This document shows, one piece after another, positions 53,027 through 63,366 of a stretch of 64,000 nt of DNA. How positions within the stretch are numbered: position 1 is the stretch's first letter; the number at the start of each line of letters is the position of its first letter. Made by a program: the position numbers and the translations under genes. The stretch is from positions 5,023,001 to 5,087,000 of the forward strand of contig CM067535.1 in assembly GCA_034509925.1 (NCBI GenBank). Direction: 5' to 3'. The notes under the pieces were generated by a model. That model was not told the DNA's origin and did not search any database. It was given only the letters and a program-made list of their open reading frames with translations. Source of the DNA: Hirudinaria manillensis (Eukaryota; Annelida; Clitellata; Hirudinida; Hirudinidae).

Positions 53027-53053
53027 AATAAAAAAATTTAAAAAAAAAAAAAA
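53027..53053 (+). terminator. Polyadenylation signal and genomic poly(A) tract, unit 1
   Basis: AATAAA at 53027-53032 is followed 7 bases later by 14 A residues (53040-53053) and then CTCTCTTGTC. The same arrangement closes every unit, with 12-15 A residues. A templated poly(A) tract just after the signal is what a reverse-transcribed mRNA would leave. Confidence 0.75.
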
Positions 53054-53470
53054 CTCTCTTGTCTTTCGCAGTGTAAAATCGCCAAAAATAATCGGATTTC
53101 GCCGTGACAAACGAAACGAAAAATGGGTAAAATTCGACGACGCATCGTAATACGTGATTAAAATTGGGAATAATTTTTCAATAATTTAAAAAATCAATCG
53201 CCTTATAAAACGTGTTGGCTGGGTGCCAACTCGCTGCGCGCGCTTTCGGCCCGTTCAGGTGCGAAGGCTATAGGCGCTAGGCTACGGGCTAGAGGCTAAC
53301 AGCTAGCACGCGTCGCGCACGTGCGCGTAGGCTCCGAAACATCTATATATTTGGGAAAGCGGCGCTAGTAGTCATTATTCGTCAGACTCTCGACCCGTTC
53401 GCATCGCTCTCCTCGCGCATAAGCATTATCGCAGTCGCTCGCTCGAAAAAAGTCAGTTTTACGCCAAAAA

Positions 53471-54418
53471 ATGCCCGACCTTCCCCGTAGCTTGATTGGC
53501 AAAGGAATTTCGATTCCAAAATTGTGTTGCAAGTATCATCCCGACGCAGAAATATTGGACGATTACCACTGTGGCAACATGGACTGCTCGGCTTGCGGCC
53601 TCGTCGTTGCCGATAGGGTCATCGACGTCTCGAGCGAATGGAGAACGTTTCAAGATAACGGCGATGCCAAGGACATGAGCCGAATTGGCGATGCCGAAAA
53701 CCCGCTGTTCGACGGCGCCGACCTGTACACTAGAATACAGGCGTTCGCGGCCTCGAGCTCGGCGAAAATTGGCGAAACTAGCCAGATACCGAGGTTTAAA
53801 AAGTCGAGCGCAGCGAAGACCATGGACCACACGTTCGGTTTCATGAAGAAAATTGCGGAAAGGATGAACATATCCAGGGATGTCATGGAGAATGCCGTGG
53901 ATCTCTATAAAAGCGTCCAATCGAAAGTGACCATGAAGAGGAAGGACAAGGAGTCAGTGATGGCGGCGTGTCTCTACGTGGAATGTCGTAGAGTTGGCGC
54001 TTCGAGGCTTTTCAGCGAGTTCTGCGCCTGCACCGGAATTGCCAAAAAGAACATCGGCAAGGCTTTCAAATCAGTCTCGTCCTTGCTCGATGCCAAGGAG
54101 CAGCTCAAGCAGGTCGAGGCTCCAGTCGGAGACATAATGTCCCGCTTCTGCGCCCACGCGGGATTGACTGCCGAAATAGCCAGAAAGGCCCGAGAGGTGG
54201 CCGTGAAGGCCACGGAGAGTGGCATCACCGGCGGCAGGGCGCCCGCCACCGTCGCTTCGGCGGCCATGTTCATCGCCGCCGACCTCGGAGGGTGCAAGAA
54301 ATCCTTCAAAGAAATCAGCCAGGTGACCGGCGTGGCGGTCATTACGATCAGACAATGCATCAAGCTCTTGCTTCCCCGCCTCAAAGAGATTTACCAGCCC
54401 AAGGAAGCCAGCAAGTGA
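53471..54418 (+). CDS. TFIIB copy 2 (subfamily A)
   Basis: Full 315-codon frame. Differs from copy 1 only at Asp3, Ser7 (MPDLPRSL), Phe80 and Leu85, the last two agreeing with all later copies. Zinc ribbon GNMDCSACG and recognition helix GVAVITIRQ are of the A type. Promoter and 3' region are complete. Confidence 0.95.
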   Translation: MPDLPRSLIGKGISIPKLCCKYHPDAEILDDYHCGNMDCSACGLVVADRVIDVSSEWRTFQDNGDAKDMSRIGDAENPLFDGADLYTRIQAFAASSSAKIGETSQIPRFKKSSAAKTMDHTFGFMKKIAERMNISRDVMENAVDLYKSVQSKVTMKRKDKESVMAACLYVECRRVGASRLFSEFCACTGIAKKNIGKAFKSVSSLLDAKEQLKQVEAPVGDIMSRFCAHAGLTAEIARKAREVAVKATESGITGGRAPATVASAAMFIAADLGGCKKSFKEISQVTGVAVITIRQCIKLLLPRLKEIYQPKEASK

Positions 54419-54957
54419 AGCGTGATTATTACCGTGATTATTATTATTTATTTATTTATTATCGTGATTATTATTATTTAATTATTTCTCGTGATACCAA
54501 AATGTTAAATTATAAATAAAAAAATTTAAAAAAAAAAAAACTCTCTTGTCTTTCGCAGTGTAAAATCGCCAAAAATAATCGGATTTCGCCGTGACAAACG
54601 AAACGAAAAATGGGTAAAATTCGACGACGCATCGTAATACGTGATTAAAATTGGGAATAATTTTTCAATAATTTAAAAAATCAATCGCCTTATAAAACGT
54701 GTTGGCTGGGTGCCAACTCGCTGCGCGCGCTTTCGGCCCGTTCAGGTGCGAAGGCTATAGGCGCTAGGCTACGGGCTAGAGGCTAACAGCTAGCACGCGT
54801 CGCGCACGTGCGCGTAGGCTCCGAAACATCTATATATTTGGGAAAGCGGCGCTAGTAGTCATAATTCGTCAGACTCTCGACCCGTTCGCATCGCTCTCCT
54901 CGCGCATAAGCATTATCGCAGTCGCTCGCTCGAAAAAAGTCAGTTTTACGCCAAAAA

Positions 54958-55905
54958 ATGCCCGACCTTCCCCGTAGCTTGATTGGCAAAGGAATTTCGA
55001 TTCCAAAATTGTGTTGCAAGTATCATCCCGACGCAGAAATATTGGACGATTACCACTGTGGCAACATGGACTGCTCGGCTTGCGGTCTCGTCGTTGCCGA
55101 TAGGGTCATCGACGTCTCGAGCGAATGGAGAACGTTTCAAGATAACGGCGATGCCAAGGACATGAGCCGAATTGGCGATGCCGAAAACCCGCTGTTCGAC
55201 GGCGCCGACCTGTACACTAGAATACAGGCGTTCGCGGCCTCGAGCTCGGCGAAAATTGGCGAAACTAGCCAGATACCGAGGTTTAAAAAGTCGAGCGCAG
55301 CCAAGGCCATGGACCACACGTTCGGTTTCATGAAACAAATTGCGGAAAGGATGAACATAACCAGGGATGTCATGGAGAATGCCGTGCATCTCTATAAAAG
55401 CGTCCAATCGAAAGTGACCATGAAGGGGAAGGACAAGGAGTCCGTGATGGCGGCGTGTCTCTACGTGGAATGTCGTAGAGTTGGCGCTTCGAGGACTTTC
55501 AGCGAGTTCTGCGCCTGCACCGGAATTGCCAGAAAGAACATCGGCAGGGCTTTCAAATCAGTCTCGTCCTTGCTCGATGCCAAGGAGCAGCTCAAGCAGG
55601 TCGAGGCTCCAGTCGGAGACATAATGTCCCGCTTCTGCGCCCACGCGGGATTGACTGCCGAAATAGTCAGAAAGGCCCGAGAGGTGGCCGTGAAGGCCAC
55701 GGAGAGTGGCATCACCGGCGGCAGGGCGCCCGCCACCGTCGCTTCGGCGGCCATGTTCATCGCCGCCGACCTCGGAGGGTGCAAGAAATCCTTCGAAGAA
55801 ATCAGCCAGGTGACCGGCGTGGCGGTCATTACGATCAGACAATGCATCAAGCTCTTGCTTCCCCGCCTCAAAGAGATTTACCAGCCCAAGGAAGCCAGCA
55901 AGTGA
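54958..55905 (+). CDS. TFIIB copy 3 (mosaic A-B-A)
   Basis: Full 315-codon frame. Residues 1-103 are of the A type (Ser7, Asn36, Asp38, Asp65, Asp68, Ile72, Ile100, Thr103); residues 117-280 are of the B type (Ala117, Gln127, Thr135, His144, Gly157, Thr180, Arg192, Arg197, Val237, Glu280); residues 289-305 are again A (GVAVITIRQ, Lys305). The switch points therefore lie between codons 103 and 117 and between 280 and 289, as gene conversion or a double unequal exchange would leave. Confidence 0.95.
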   Translation: MPDLPRSLIGKGISIPKLCCKYHPDAEILDDYHCGNMDCSACGLVVADRVIDVSSEWRTFQDNGDAKDMSRIGDAENPLFDGADLYTRIQAFAASSSAKIGETSQIPRFKKSSAAKAMDHTFGFMKQIAERMNITRDVMENAVHLYKSVQSKVTMKGKDKESVMAACLYVECRRVGASRTFSEFCACTGIARKNIGRAFKSVSSLLDAKEQLKQVEAPVGDIMSRFCAHAGLTAEIVRKAREVAVKATESGITGGRAPATVASAAMFIAADLGGCKKSFEEISQVTGVAVITIRQCIKLLLPRLKEIYQPKEASK

Positions 55906-56445
55906 AGCGTGATTATTACCGTGATTATTATTATTTATTTATTTATTATCGTGATTATTATTATTTAATTATTTCTCGTGATACCAAAATGTTAAATTAT
56001 AAATAAAAAAATTTAAAAAAAAAAAAAACTCTCTTGTCTTTCGCAGTGTAAAATCGCCAAAAATAATCGGATTTCGCCGTGACAAACGAAACGAAAAATG
56101 GGTAAAATTCGACGACGCATCGTAATACGTGATTAAAATTGGGAATAATTTTTCAATAATTTAAAAAATCAATCGCCTTATAAAACGTGTTGGCTGGGTG
56201 CCAACTCGCTGCGCGCGCTTTCGGCCCGTTCAGGTGCGAAGGCTATAGGCGCTAGGCTACGGGCTAGAGGCTAACAGCTAGCACGCGTCGCGCACGTGCG
56301 CGTAGGCTCCGAAACATCTATATATTTGGGAAAGCGGCGCTAGTAGTCATTATTCGTCAGACTCTCGACCCGTTCGCATCGCTCTCCTCGCGCATAAGCA
56401 TTATCGCAGTCGCTCGCTCGAAAAAAGTCAGTTTTACGCCAAAAA

Positions 56446-57393
56446 ATGCCCGACCTTCCCCGTTGCTTGATTGGCAAAGGAATTTCGATTCCAAAATTGT
56501 GTTGCAAGTATCATCCCGACGCAGAAATATTGGACGATTACCACTGTGGCGACATGGTCTGCTCGGCTTGCGGTCTCGTCGTTGCCGATAGGGTCATCGA
56601 CGTCTCGAGCGAATGGAGAACGTTTCAAGACAACGGCGAGGCCAAGAACATGAGCCGAGTTGGCGATGCCGAAAACCCGCTGTTCGACGGCGCCGACCTG
56701 TACACTAGAATACAGGCGTTCGCGGCCTCGAGCTCGGCGAAAACTGGCGAAGCTAGCCAGATCCCGAGGTTTAAAAAGTCGAGCGCAGCCAAGGCCATGG
56801 ACCACACGTTCGGTTTCATGAAACAAATTGCGGAAAGGATGAACATAACCAGGGATGTCATGGAGAATGCCGTGCATCTCTATAAAAGCGTCCAATCGAA
56901 AGTGACCATGAAGGGGAAGGACAAGGAGTCCGTGATGGCGGCGTGTCTCTACGTGGAATGTCGTAGAGTTGGCGCTTCGAGGACTTTCAGCGAGTTCTGC
57001 GCCTGCACCGGAATTGCCAGAAAGAACATCGGCAGGGCTTTCAAATCAGTCTCGTCCTTGCTCGATGCCAAGGAGCAGCTCAAGCAGGTCGAGGCTCCAG
57101 TCGGAGACATAATGTCCCGCTTCTGCGCCCACGCGGGATTGACTGCCGAAATAGTCAGAAAGGCCCGACAGGTGGCCGTGAAGGCCACGGAGAGTGGCAT
57201 CACCGGCGGCAGGGCGCCCGCCACCGTCGCTTCGGCGGCCATGTTCATCGCCGCCGACCTCGGAGGGTGCAAGAAATCCTTCGAAGAAATCAGCCAGGTG
57301 ACCGGCGTGACGGTCAATACGATCAAGCAATGCATCAAGCTCTTGCTTCCCCGCCTCAATGAGATTTACCAGCCCAAGGAAGCCAGCAAGTGA
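56446..57393 (+). CDS. TFIIB copy 4 (subfamily B)
   Basis: Full 315-codon frame. Subfamily B: zinc ribbon GDMVCSACG (nearer human GDMICPECG), Glu65, Asn68, Val72, Thr100, Ala103, Gln242, recognition helix GVTVNTIKQ and Asn305. Zinc ligands and linker are intact. Its 3' UTR has one extra ATT triplet. Protein identical to copies 5 and 6. Confidence 0.95.
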   Translation: MPDLPRCLIGKGISIPKLCCKYHPDAEILDDYHCGDMVCSACGLVVADRVIDVSSEWRTFQDNGEAKNMSRVGDAENPLFDGADLYTRIQAFAASSSAKTGEASQIPRFKKSSAAKAMDHTFGFMKQIAERMNITRDVMENAVHLYKSVQSKVTMKGKDKESVMAACLYVECRRVGASRTFSEFCACTGIARKNIGRAFKSVSSLLDAKEQLKQVEAPVGDIMSRFCAHAGLTAEIVRKARQVAVKATESGITGGRAPATVASAAMFIAADLGGCKKSFEEISQVTGVTVNTIKQCIKLLLPRLNEIYQPKEASK

Positions 57394-57941
57394 AGCGTGA
57401 TTATTACCGTGATTATTATTATTATTTATTTATTTATTATCGTGATTATTATTATTTAATTATTTCTCGTGATACCAAAATGTTAAATTATAAATAAAAA
57501 AATTTAAAAAAAAAAAAAAAACTCTCTCTTGTCTTTCGCAGTGTAAAATCGCCAAAAAATAATCGGATTTCGCCGTGACAAACGGAACGAAAAATGGGTA
57601 AAATTCGACGACGCATCGTAATACGTGATTAAAATTGGGAATAATTTTTCAATAATTTAAAAAATCAATCGCCTTATAAAACGTGTTGGCTGGGTGCCAA
57701 CTCGCTGCGCGCGCTTTCGGCCCGTTCAGGTGCGAAGGCTATAGGCGCTAGGCTACGGGCTAGAGGCTAACAGCTAGCACGCGTCGCGCACGTGCGCGTA
57801 GGCTCCGAAACATCTATATATTTGGGAAAGCGGCGCTAGTAGTCATTATTCGTCAGACTCTCGACCCGTTCGCATCGCTCTCCTCGCGCATAAGCATTAT
57901 CGCAGTCGCTCGCTCGAAAAAAGTCAGTTTTACGCCAAAAA

Positions 57942-58889
57942 ATGCCCGACCTTCCCCGTTGCTTGATTGGCAAAGGAATTTCGATTCCAAAATTGTGTTG
58001 CAAGTATCATCCCGACGCAGAAATATTGGACGATTACCACTGTGGCGACATGGTCTGCTCGGCTTGCGGTCTCGTCGTTGCCGATAGGGTCATCGACGTC
58101 TCGAGCGAATGGAGAACGTTTCAAGACAACGGCGAGGCCAAGAACATGAGCCGAGTTGGCGATGCCGAAAACCCGCTGTTCGACGGCGCCGACCTGTACA
58201 CTAGAATACAGGCGTTCGCGGCCTCGAGCTCGGCGAAAACTGGCGAAGCTAGCCAGATCCCGAGGTTTAAAAAGTCGAGCGCAGCCAAGGCCATGGACCA
58301 CACGTTCGGTTTCATGAAACAAATTGCGGAAAGGATGAACATAACCAGGGATGTCATGGAGAATGCCGTGCATCTCTATAAAAGCGTCCAATCGAAAGTG
58401 ACCATGAAGGGGAAGGACAAGGAGTCCGTGATGGCGGCGTGTCTCTACGTGGAATGTCGTAGAGTTGGCGCTTCGAGGACTTTCAGCGAGTTCTGCGCCT
58501 GCACCGGAATTGCCAGAAAGAACATCGGCAGGGCTTTCAAATCAGTCTCGTCCTTGCTCGATGCCAAGGAGCAGCTCAAGCAGGTCGAGGCTCCAGTCGG
58601 AGACATAATGTCCCGCTTCTGCGCCCACGCGGGATTGACTGCCGAAATAGTCAGAAAGGCCCGACAGGTGGCCGTGAAGGCCACGGAGAGTGGCATCACC
58701 GGCGGCAGGGCGCCCGCCACCGTCGCTTCGGCGGCCATGTTCATCGCCGCCGACCTCGGAGGGTGCAAGAAATCCTTCGAAGAAATCAGCCAGGTGACCG
58801 GCGTGACGGTCAATACGATCAAGCAATGCATCAAGCTCTTGCTTCCCCGCCTCAATGAGATTTACCAGCCCAAGGAAGCCAGCAAGTGA
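57942..58889 (+). CDS. TFIIB copy 5 (subfamily B)
   Basis: Full 315-codon frame, protein identical to copy 4. Spacer upstream carries the AAACGGAACG variant and a longer CTCTCTCTTG. Four ATTTA pentamers in the 3' UTR. Confidence 0.95.
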   Translation: MPDLPRCLIGKGISIPKLCCKYHPDAEILDDYHCGDMVCSACGLVVADRVIDVSSEWRTFQDNGEAKNMSRVGDAENPLFDGADLYTRIQAFAASSSAKTGEASQIPRFKKSSAAKAMDHTFGFMKQIAERMNITRDVMENAVHLYKSVQSKVTMKGKDKESVMAACLYVECRRVGASRTFSEFCACTGIARKNIGRAFKSVSSLLDAKEQLKQVEAPVGDIMSRFCAHAGLTAEIVRKARQVAVKATESGITGGRAPATVASAAMFIAADLGGCKKSFEEISQVTGVTVNTIKQCIKLLLPRLNEIYQPKEASK

Positions 58890-59435
58890 AGCGTGATTAT
58901 TACCGTGATTATTATTATTTATTTATTTATTTATTATCGTGATTATTATTATTTAATTATTTCTCGTGATACCAAAATGTTAAATTATAAATAAAAAAAT
59001 TTAAAAAAAAAAAAACTCTCTCTTGTCTTTCGCAGTGTAAAATCGCCAAAAAATAATCGGATTTCGCCGTGACAAACGGAACGAAAAATGGGTAAAATTC
59101 GACGACGCATCGTAATACGTGATTAAAATTGGGAATAATTTTTCAATAATTTAAAAAATCAATCGCCTTATAAAACGTGTTGGCTGGGTGCCAACTCGCT
59201 GCGCGCGCTTTCGGCCCGTTCAGGTGCGAAGGCTATAGGCGCTAGGCTACGGGCTAGAGGCTAACAGCTAGCACGCGTCGCGCACGTGCGCGTAGGCTCC
59301 GAAACATCTATATATTTGGGAAAGCGGCGCTAGTAGTCATTATTCGTCAGACTCTCGACCCGTTCGCATCGCTCTCCTCGCGCATAAGCATTATCGCAGT
59401 CGCTCGCTCGAAAAAAGTCAGTTTTACGCCAAAAA

Positions 59436-60383
59436 ATGCCCGACCTTCCCCGTTGCTTGATTGGCAAAGGAATTTCGATTCCAAAATTGTGTTGCAAGTA
59501 TCATCCCGACGCAGAAATATTGGACGATTACCACTGTGGCGACATGGTCTGCTCGGCTTGCGGTCTCGTCGTTGCCGATAGGGTCATCGACGTCTCGAGC
59601 GAATGGAGAACGTTTCAAGACAACGGCGAGGCCAAGAACATGAGCCGAGTTGGCGATGCCGAAAACCCGCTGTTCGACGGCGCCGACCTGTACACTAGAA
59701 TACAGGCGTTCGCGGCCTCGAGCTCGGCGAAAACTGGCGAAGCTAGCCAGATCCCGAGGTTTAAAAAGTCGAGCGCAGCCAAGGCCATGGACCACACGTT
59801 CGGTTTCATGAAACAAATTGCGGAAAGGATGAACATAACCAGGGATGTCATGGAGAATGCCGTGCATCTCTATAAAAGCGTCCAATCGAAAGTGACCATG
59901 AAGGGGAAGGACAAGGAGTCCGTGATGGCGGCGTGTCTCTACGTGGAATGTCGTAGAGTTGGCGCTTCGAGGACTTTCAGCGAGTTCTGCGCCTGCACCG
60001 GAATTGCCAGAAAGAACATCGGCAGGGCTTTCAAATCAGTCTCGTCCTTGCTCGATGCCAAGGAGCAGCTCAAGCAGGTCGAGGCTCCAGTCGGAGACAT
60101 AATGTCCCGCTTCTGCGCCCACGCGGGATTGACTGCCGAAATAGTCAGAAAGGCCCGACAGGTGGCCGTGAAGGCCACGGAGAGTGGCATCACCGGCGGC
60201 AGGGCGCCCGCCACCGTCGCTTCGGCGGCCATGTTCATCGCCGCCGACCTCGGAGGGTGCAAGAAATCCTTCGAAGAAATCAGCCAGGTGACCGGCGTGA
60301 CGGTCAATACGATCAAGCAATGCATCAAGCTCTTGCTTCCCCGCCTCAATGAGATTTACCAGCCCAAGGAAGCCAGCAAGTGA
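59436..60383 (+). CDS. TFIIB copy 6 (subfamily B)
   Basis: Full 315-codon frame, protein identical to copies 4 and 5; with copy 5 it shares the 4-pentamer 3' UTR and the upstream spacer variant, so the two are probably the most recent duplicates. Confidence 0.95.
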   Translation: MPDLPRCLIGKGISIPKLCCKYHPDAEILDDYHCGDMVCSACGLVVADRVIDVSSEWRTFQDNGEAKNMSRVGDAENPLFDGADLYTRIQAFAASSSAKTGEASQIPRFKKSSAAKAMDHTFGFMKQIAERMNITRDVMENAVHLYKSVQSKVTMKGKDKESVMAACLYVECRRVGASRTFSEFCACTGIARKNIGRAFKSVSSLLDAKEQLKQVEAPVGDIMSRFCAHAGLTAEIVRKARQVAVKATESGITGGRAPATVASAAMFIAADLGGCKKSFEEISQVTGVTVNTIKQCIKLLLPRLNEIYQPKEASK

Positions 60384-60931
60384 AGCGTGATTATTACCGT
60401 GATTATTATTATTTATTTATTTATTTATTATCGTGATTATTATTATTTAATTATTTCTCGTGATACCAAAATGTTAAATTATAAATAAAAAAATTTAAAA
60501 AAAAAAAAAACTCTCTCTTGTCTTTCGCAGTGTAAAATCGCCAAAAAATAATCGGATTTCGCCGTGACAAACGGAACGAAAAATGGGTAAAATTCGACGA
60601 CGCATCGTAATACGTGATTAAAATTGGGAATAATTTTTCAATAATTTAAAAAAATCAATCGCCTTATAAAACGTGTTGGCTGGGTGCCAACTCGCTGCGC
60701 GCGCTTTCGGCCCGTTCAGGTGCGAAGGCTATAGGCGCTAGGCTACGGGCTAGAGGCTAACAGCTAGCACGCGTCGCGCACGTGCGCGTAGGCTCCGAAA
60801 CATCTATATATTTGGGAAAGCGGCGCTAGTAGTCATTATTCGTCAGACTCTCGACCCGTTCGCATCGCTCTCCTCGCGCATAAGCATTATCGCAGTCGCT
60901 CGCTCGAAAAAAGTCAGTTTTACGCCAAAAA

Positions 60932-61879
60932 ATGCCCGACCTTCCCCGTTGCTTGATTGGCAAAGGAATTTCGATTCCAAAATTGTGTTGCAAGTATCAT
61001 CCCGACGCAGAAATATTGGACGATTACCACTGTGGCGACATGGTCTGCTCGGCTTGCGGTCTCGTCGTTGCCGACAGGGTCATCGACGTCTCGAGCGAAT
61101 GGAGAACGTTTCAAGATAACGGCGAGGCCAAGAACATGAGCCGAGTCGGCGATGCCGAAAACCCGCTGTTCGACGGCGCCGACCTGTACACTAGAATACA
61201 GGCGTTCGCGGCCTCGAGCTCGGCGAAAACTGGCGAAACTAGCCAGATACCGAGGTTTAAAAAGTCGAGCGCAGCCAAGGCCATGGACCACACGTTCGGT
61301 TTCATGAAACAAATTGCGGAAAGGATGAACATAACCAGGGATGTCATGGAGAATGCCGTGCATCTCTATAAAAGCGTCCAATCGAAAGTGACCATGAAGG
61401 GGAAGGACAAGGAGTCCGTGATGGCGGCGTGTCTCTACGTGGAATGTCGTAGAGTTGGCGCTTCGAGGACTTTCAGCGAGTTCTGCGCCTGCACCGGAAT
61501 TGCCAGAAAGAACATCGGCAGGGCTTTCAAATCAGTCTCGTCCTTGCTCGATGCCAAGGAGCAGCTCAAGCAGGTCGAGGCTCCAGTCGGAGACATAATG
61601 TCCCGCTTCTGCGCCCACGCGGGATTGACTGCCGAAATAGTCAGAAAGGCCCGAGAGGTGGCCGTGAAGGCCACGGAGAGTGGCATCACCGGCGGCAGGG
61701 CGCCCGCCACCGTCGCTTCGGCGGCCATGTTCATCGCCGCCGACCTCGGAGGGTGCAAGAAATCCTTCGAAGAAATCAGCCAGGTGACCGGCGTGACGGT
61801 CAATACGATCAAGCAATGCATCAAGCTCTTGCTTCCCCGCCTCAATGAGATTTACCAGCCCAAGGAAGCCAGCAAGTGA
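60932..61879 (+). CDS. TFIIB copy 7 (subfamily B variant)
   Basis: Full 315-codon frame. As copies 4-6 but Thr103 and Glu242, both shared with subfamily A. The 3' UTR reads CTCTTGATACC where the others have CTCGTGATACC, and the following spacer returns to the AAACGAAACG variant. Confidence 0.95.
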   Translation: MPDLPRCLIGKGISIPKLCCKYHPDAEILDDYHCGDMVCSACGLVVADRVIDVSSEWRTFQDNGEAKNMSRVGDAENPLFDGADLYTRIQAFAASSSAKTGETSQIPRFKKSSAAKAMDHTFGFMKQIAERMNITRDVMENAVHLYKSVQSKVTMKGKDKESVMAACLYVECRRVGASRTFSEFCACTGIARKNIGRAFKSVSSLLDAKEQLKQVEAPVGDIMSRFCAHAGLTAEIVRKAREVAVKATESGITGGRAPATVASAAMFIAADLGGCKKSFEEISQVTGVTVNTIKQCIKLLLPRLNEIYQPKEASK

Positions 61880-62418
61880 AGCGTGATTATTACCGTGATT
61901 ATTATTATTTATTTATTTATTATCGTGATTATTATTATTTAATTATTTCTCTTGATACCAAAATGTTAAATTATAAATAAAAAAATTAAAAAAAAAAAAA
62001 CTCTCTTGTCTTTCGCAGTGTAAAATCGCCAAAAATAATCGGATTTCGCCGTGACAAACGAAACGAAAAATGGGTAAAATTCGACGACGCATCGTAATAC
62101 GTGATTAAAATTGGGAATAATTTTTCAATAATTTAAAAAAATCAATCGCCTTATAAAACGTGTTGGCTGGGTGCCAACTCGCTGCGCGCGCTTTCGGCCC
62201 GTTCAGGTGCGAAGGCTATAGGCGCTAGGCTACGGGCTAGAGGCTAACAGCTAGCACGCGTCGCGCACGTGCGCGTAGGCTCCGAAACATCTATATATTT
62301 GGGAAAGCGGCGCTAGTAGTCATTATTCGTCAGACTCTCGACCCGTTCGCATCGCTCTCCTCGCGCATAAGCATTATCGCAGTCGCTCGCTCGAAAAAAG
62401 TCAGTTTTACGCCAAAAA

Positions 62419-63366
62419 ATGCCCGACCTTCCCCGTTGCTTGATTGGCAAAGGAATTTCGATTCCAAAATTGTGTTGCAAGTATCATCCCGACGCAGAAA
62501 TATTGGACGATTACCACTGTGGCGACATGGTCTGCTCGGCTTGCGGTCTCGTCGTTGCCGACAGGGTCATCGACGTCTCGAGCGAATGGAGAACGTTTCA
62601 AGATAACGGCGAGGCCAAGAACATGAGCCGAGTCGGCGATGCCGAAAACCCGCTGTTCGACGGCGCCGACCTGTACACTAGAATACAGGCGTTCGCGGCC
62701 TCGAGCTCGGCGAAAACTGGCGAAACTAGCCAGATACCGAGGTTTAAAAAGTCGAGCGCAGCCAAGGCCATGGACCACACGTTCGGTTTCATGAAACAAA
62801 TTGCGGAAAGGATGAACATAACCAGGGATGTCATGGAGAATGCCGTGCATCTCTATAAAAGCGTCCAATCGAAAGTGACCATGAAGGGGAAGGACAAGGA
62901 GTCCGTGATGGCGGCGTGTCTCTACGTGGAATGTCGTAGAGTTGGCGCTTCGAGGACTTTTAGCGAGTTCTGCGCCTGCACCGGAATTGCCAGAAAGAAC
63001 ATCGGCAGGGCTTTCAAATCCGTCTCGTCCTTGCTCGATGCCAAGGAGCAGCTCAAGCAGGTCGAGGCTCCAGTCGGAGACATAATGTCCCGCTTCTGCG
63101 CCCACGCGGGATTGACTGCCGAAATAGCCAGAAAGGCCCGAGAGGTGGCCGTGAAGGCCACGGAGAGTGGCATCACCGGCGGCAGGGCGCCCGCCACCGT
63201 CGCTTCGGCGGCCATGTTCATCGCCGCCGACCTCGGAGGGTGCAAGAAATCCTTCGAAGAAATCAGCCAGGTGACCGGCGTGACGGTCAATACGATCAAG
63301 CAATGCATCAAGCTCTTGCTTCCCCGCCTCAATGAGATTTACCAGCCCAAGGAAGCCAGCAAGTGA
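62419..63366 (+). CDS. TFIIB copy 8 (subfamily B variant)
   Basis: Full 315-codon frame. As copy 7, plus Ala237, shared with copies 1 and 2. Helix GVTVNTIKQ and Asn305 remain of the B type. Longest AU-rich run (five ATTTA pentamers). Two silent changes open a long antisense frame, which I do not regard as a gene. Confidence 0.95.
   Translation: MPDLPRCLIGKGISIPKLCCKYHPDAEILDDYHCGDMVCSACGLVVADRVIDVSSEWRTFQDNGEAKNMSRVGDAENPLFDGADLYTRIQAFAASSSAKTGETSQIPRFKKSSAAKAMDHTFGFMKQIAERMNITRDVMENAVHLYKSVQSKVTMKGKDKESVMAACLYVECRRVGASRTFSEFCACTGIARKNIGRAFKSVSSLLDAKEQLKQVEAPVGDIMSRFCAHAGLTAEIARKAREVAVKATESGITGGRAPATVASAAMFIAADLGGCKKSFEEISQVTGVTVNTIKQCIKLLLPRLNEIYQPKEASK

Noticed and set aside
62407-63303. 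A 298-codon antisense frame through TFIIB copy 8
   Set aside because: The same antisense frame has stops in the other copies; two silent sense changes removed them in copy 8. Its content mirrors the sense codons, so it is a shadow frame.
51965-63332. Repeated antisense and +1 frames of 60-155 codons within each TFIIB unit
   Set aside because: They recur only because the GC-rich coding sequence recurs; none has a promoter or family motif.
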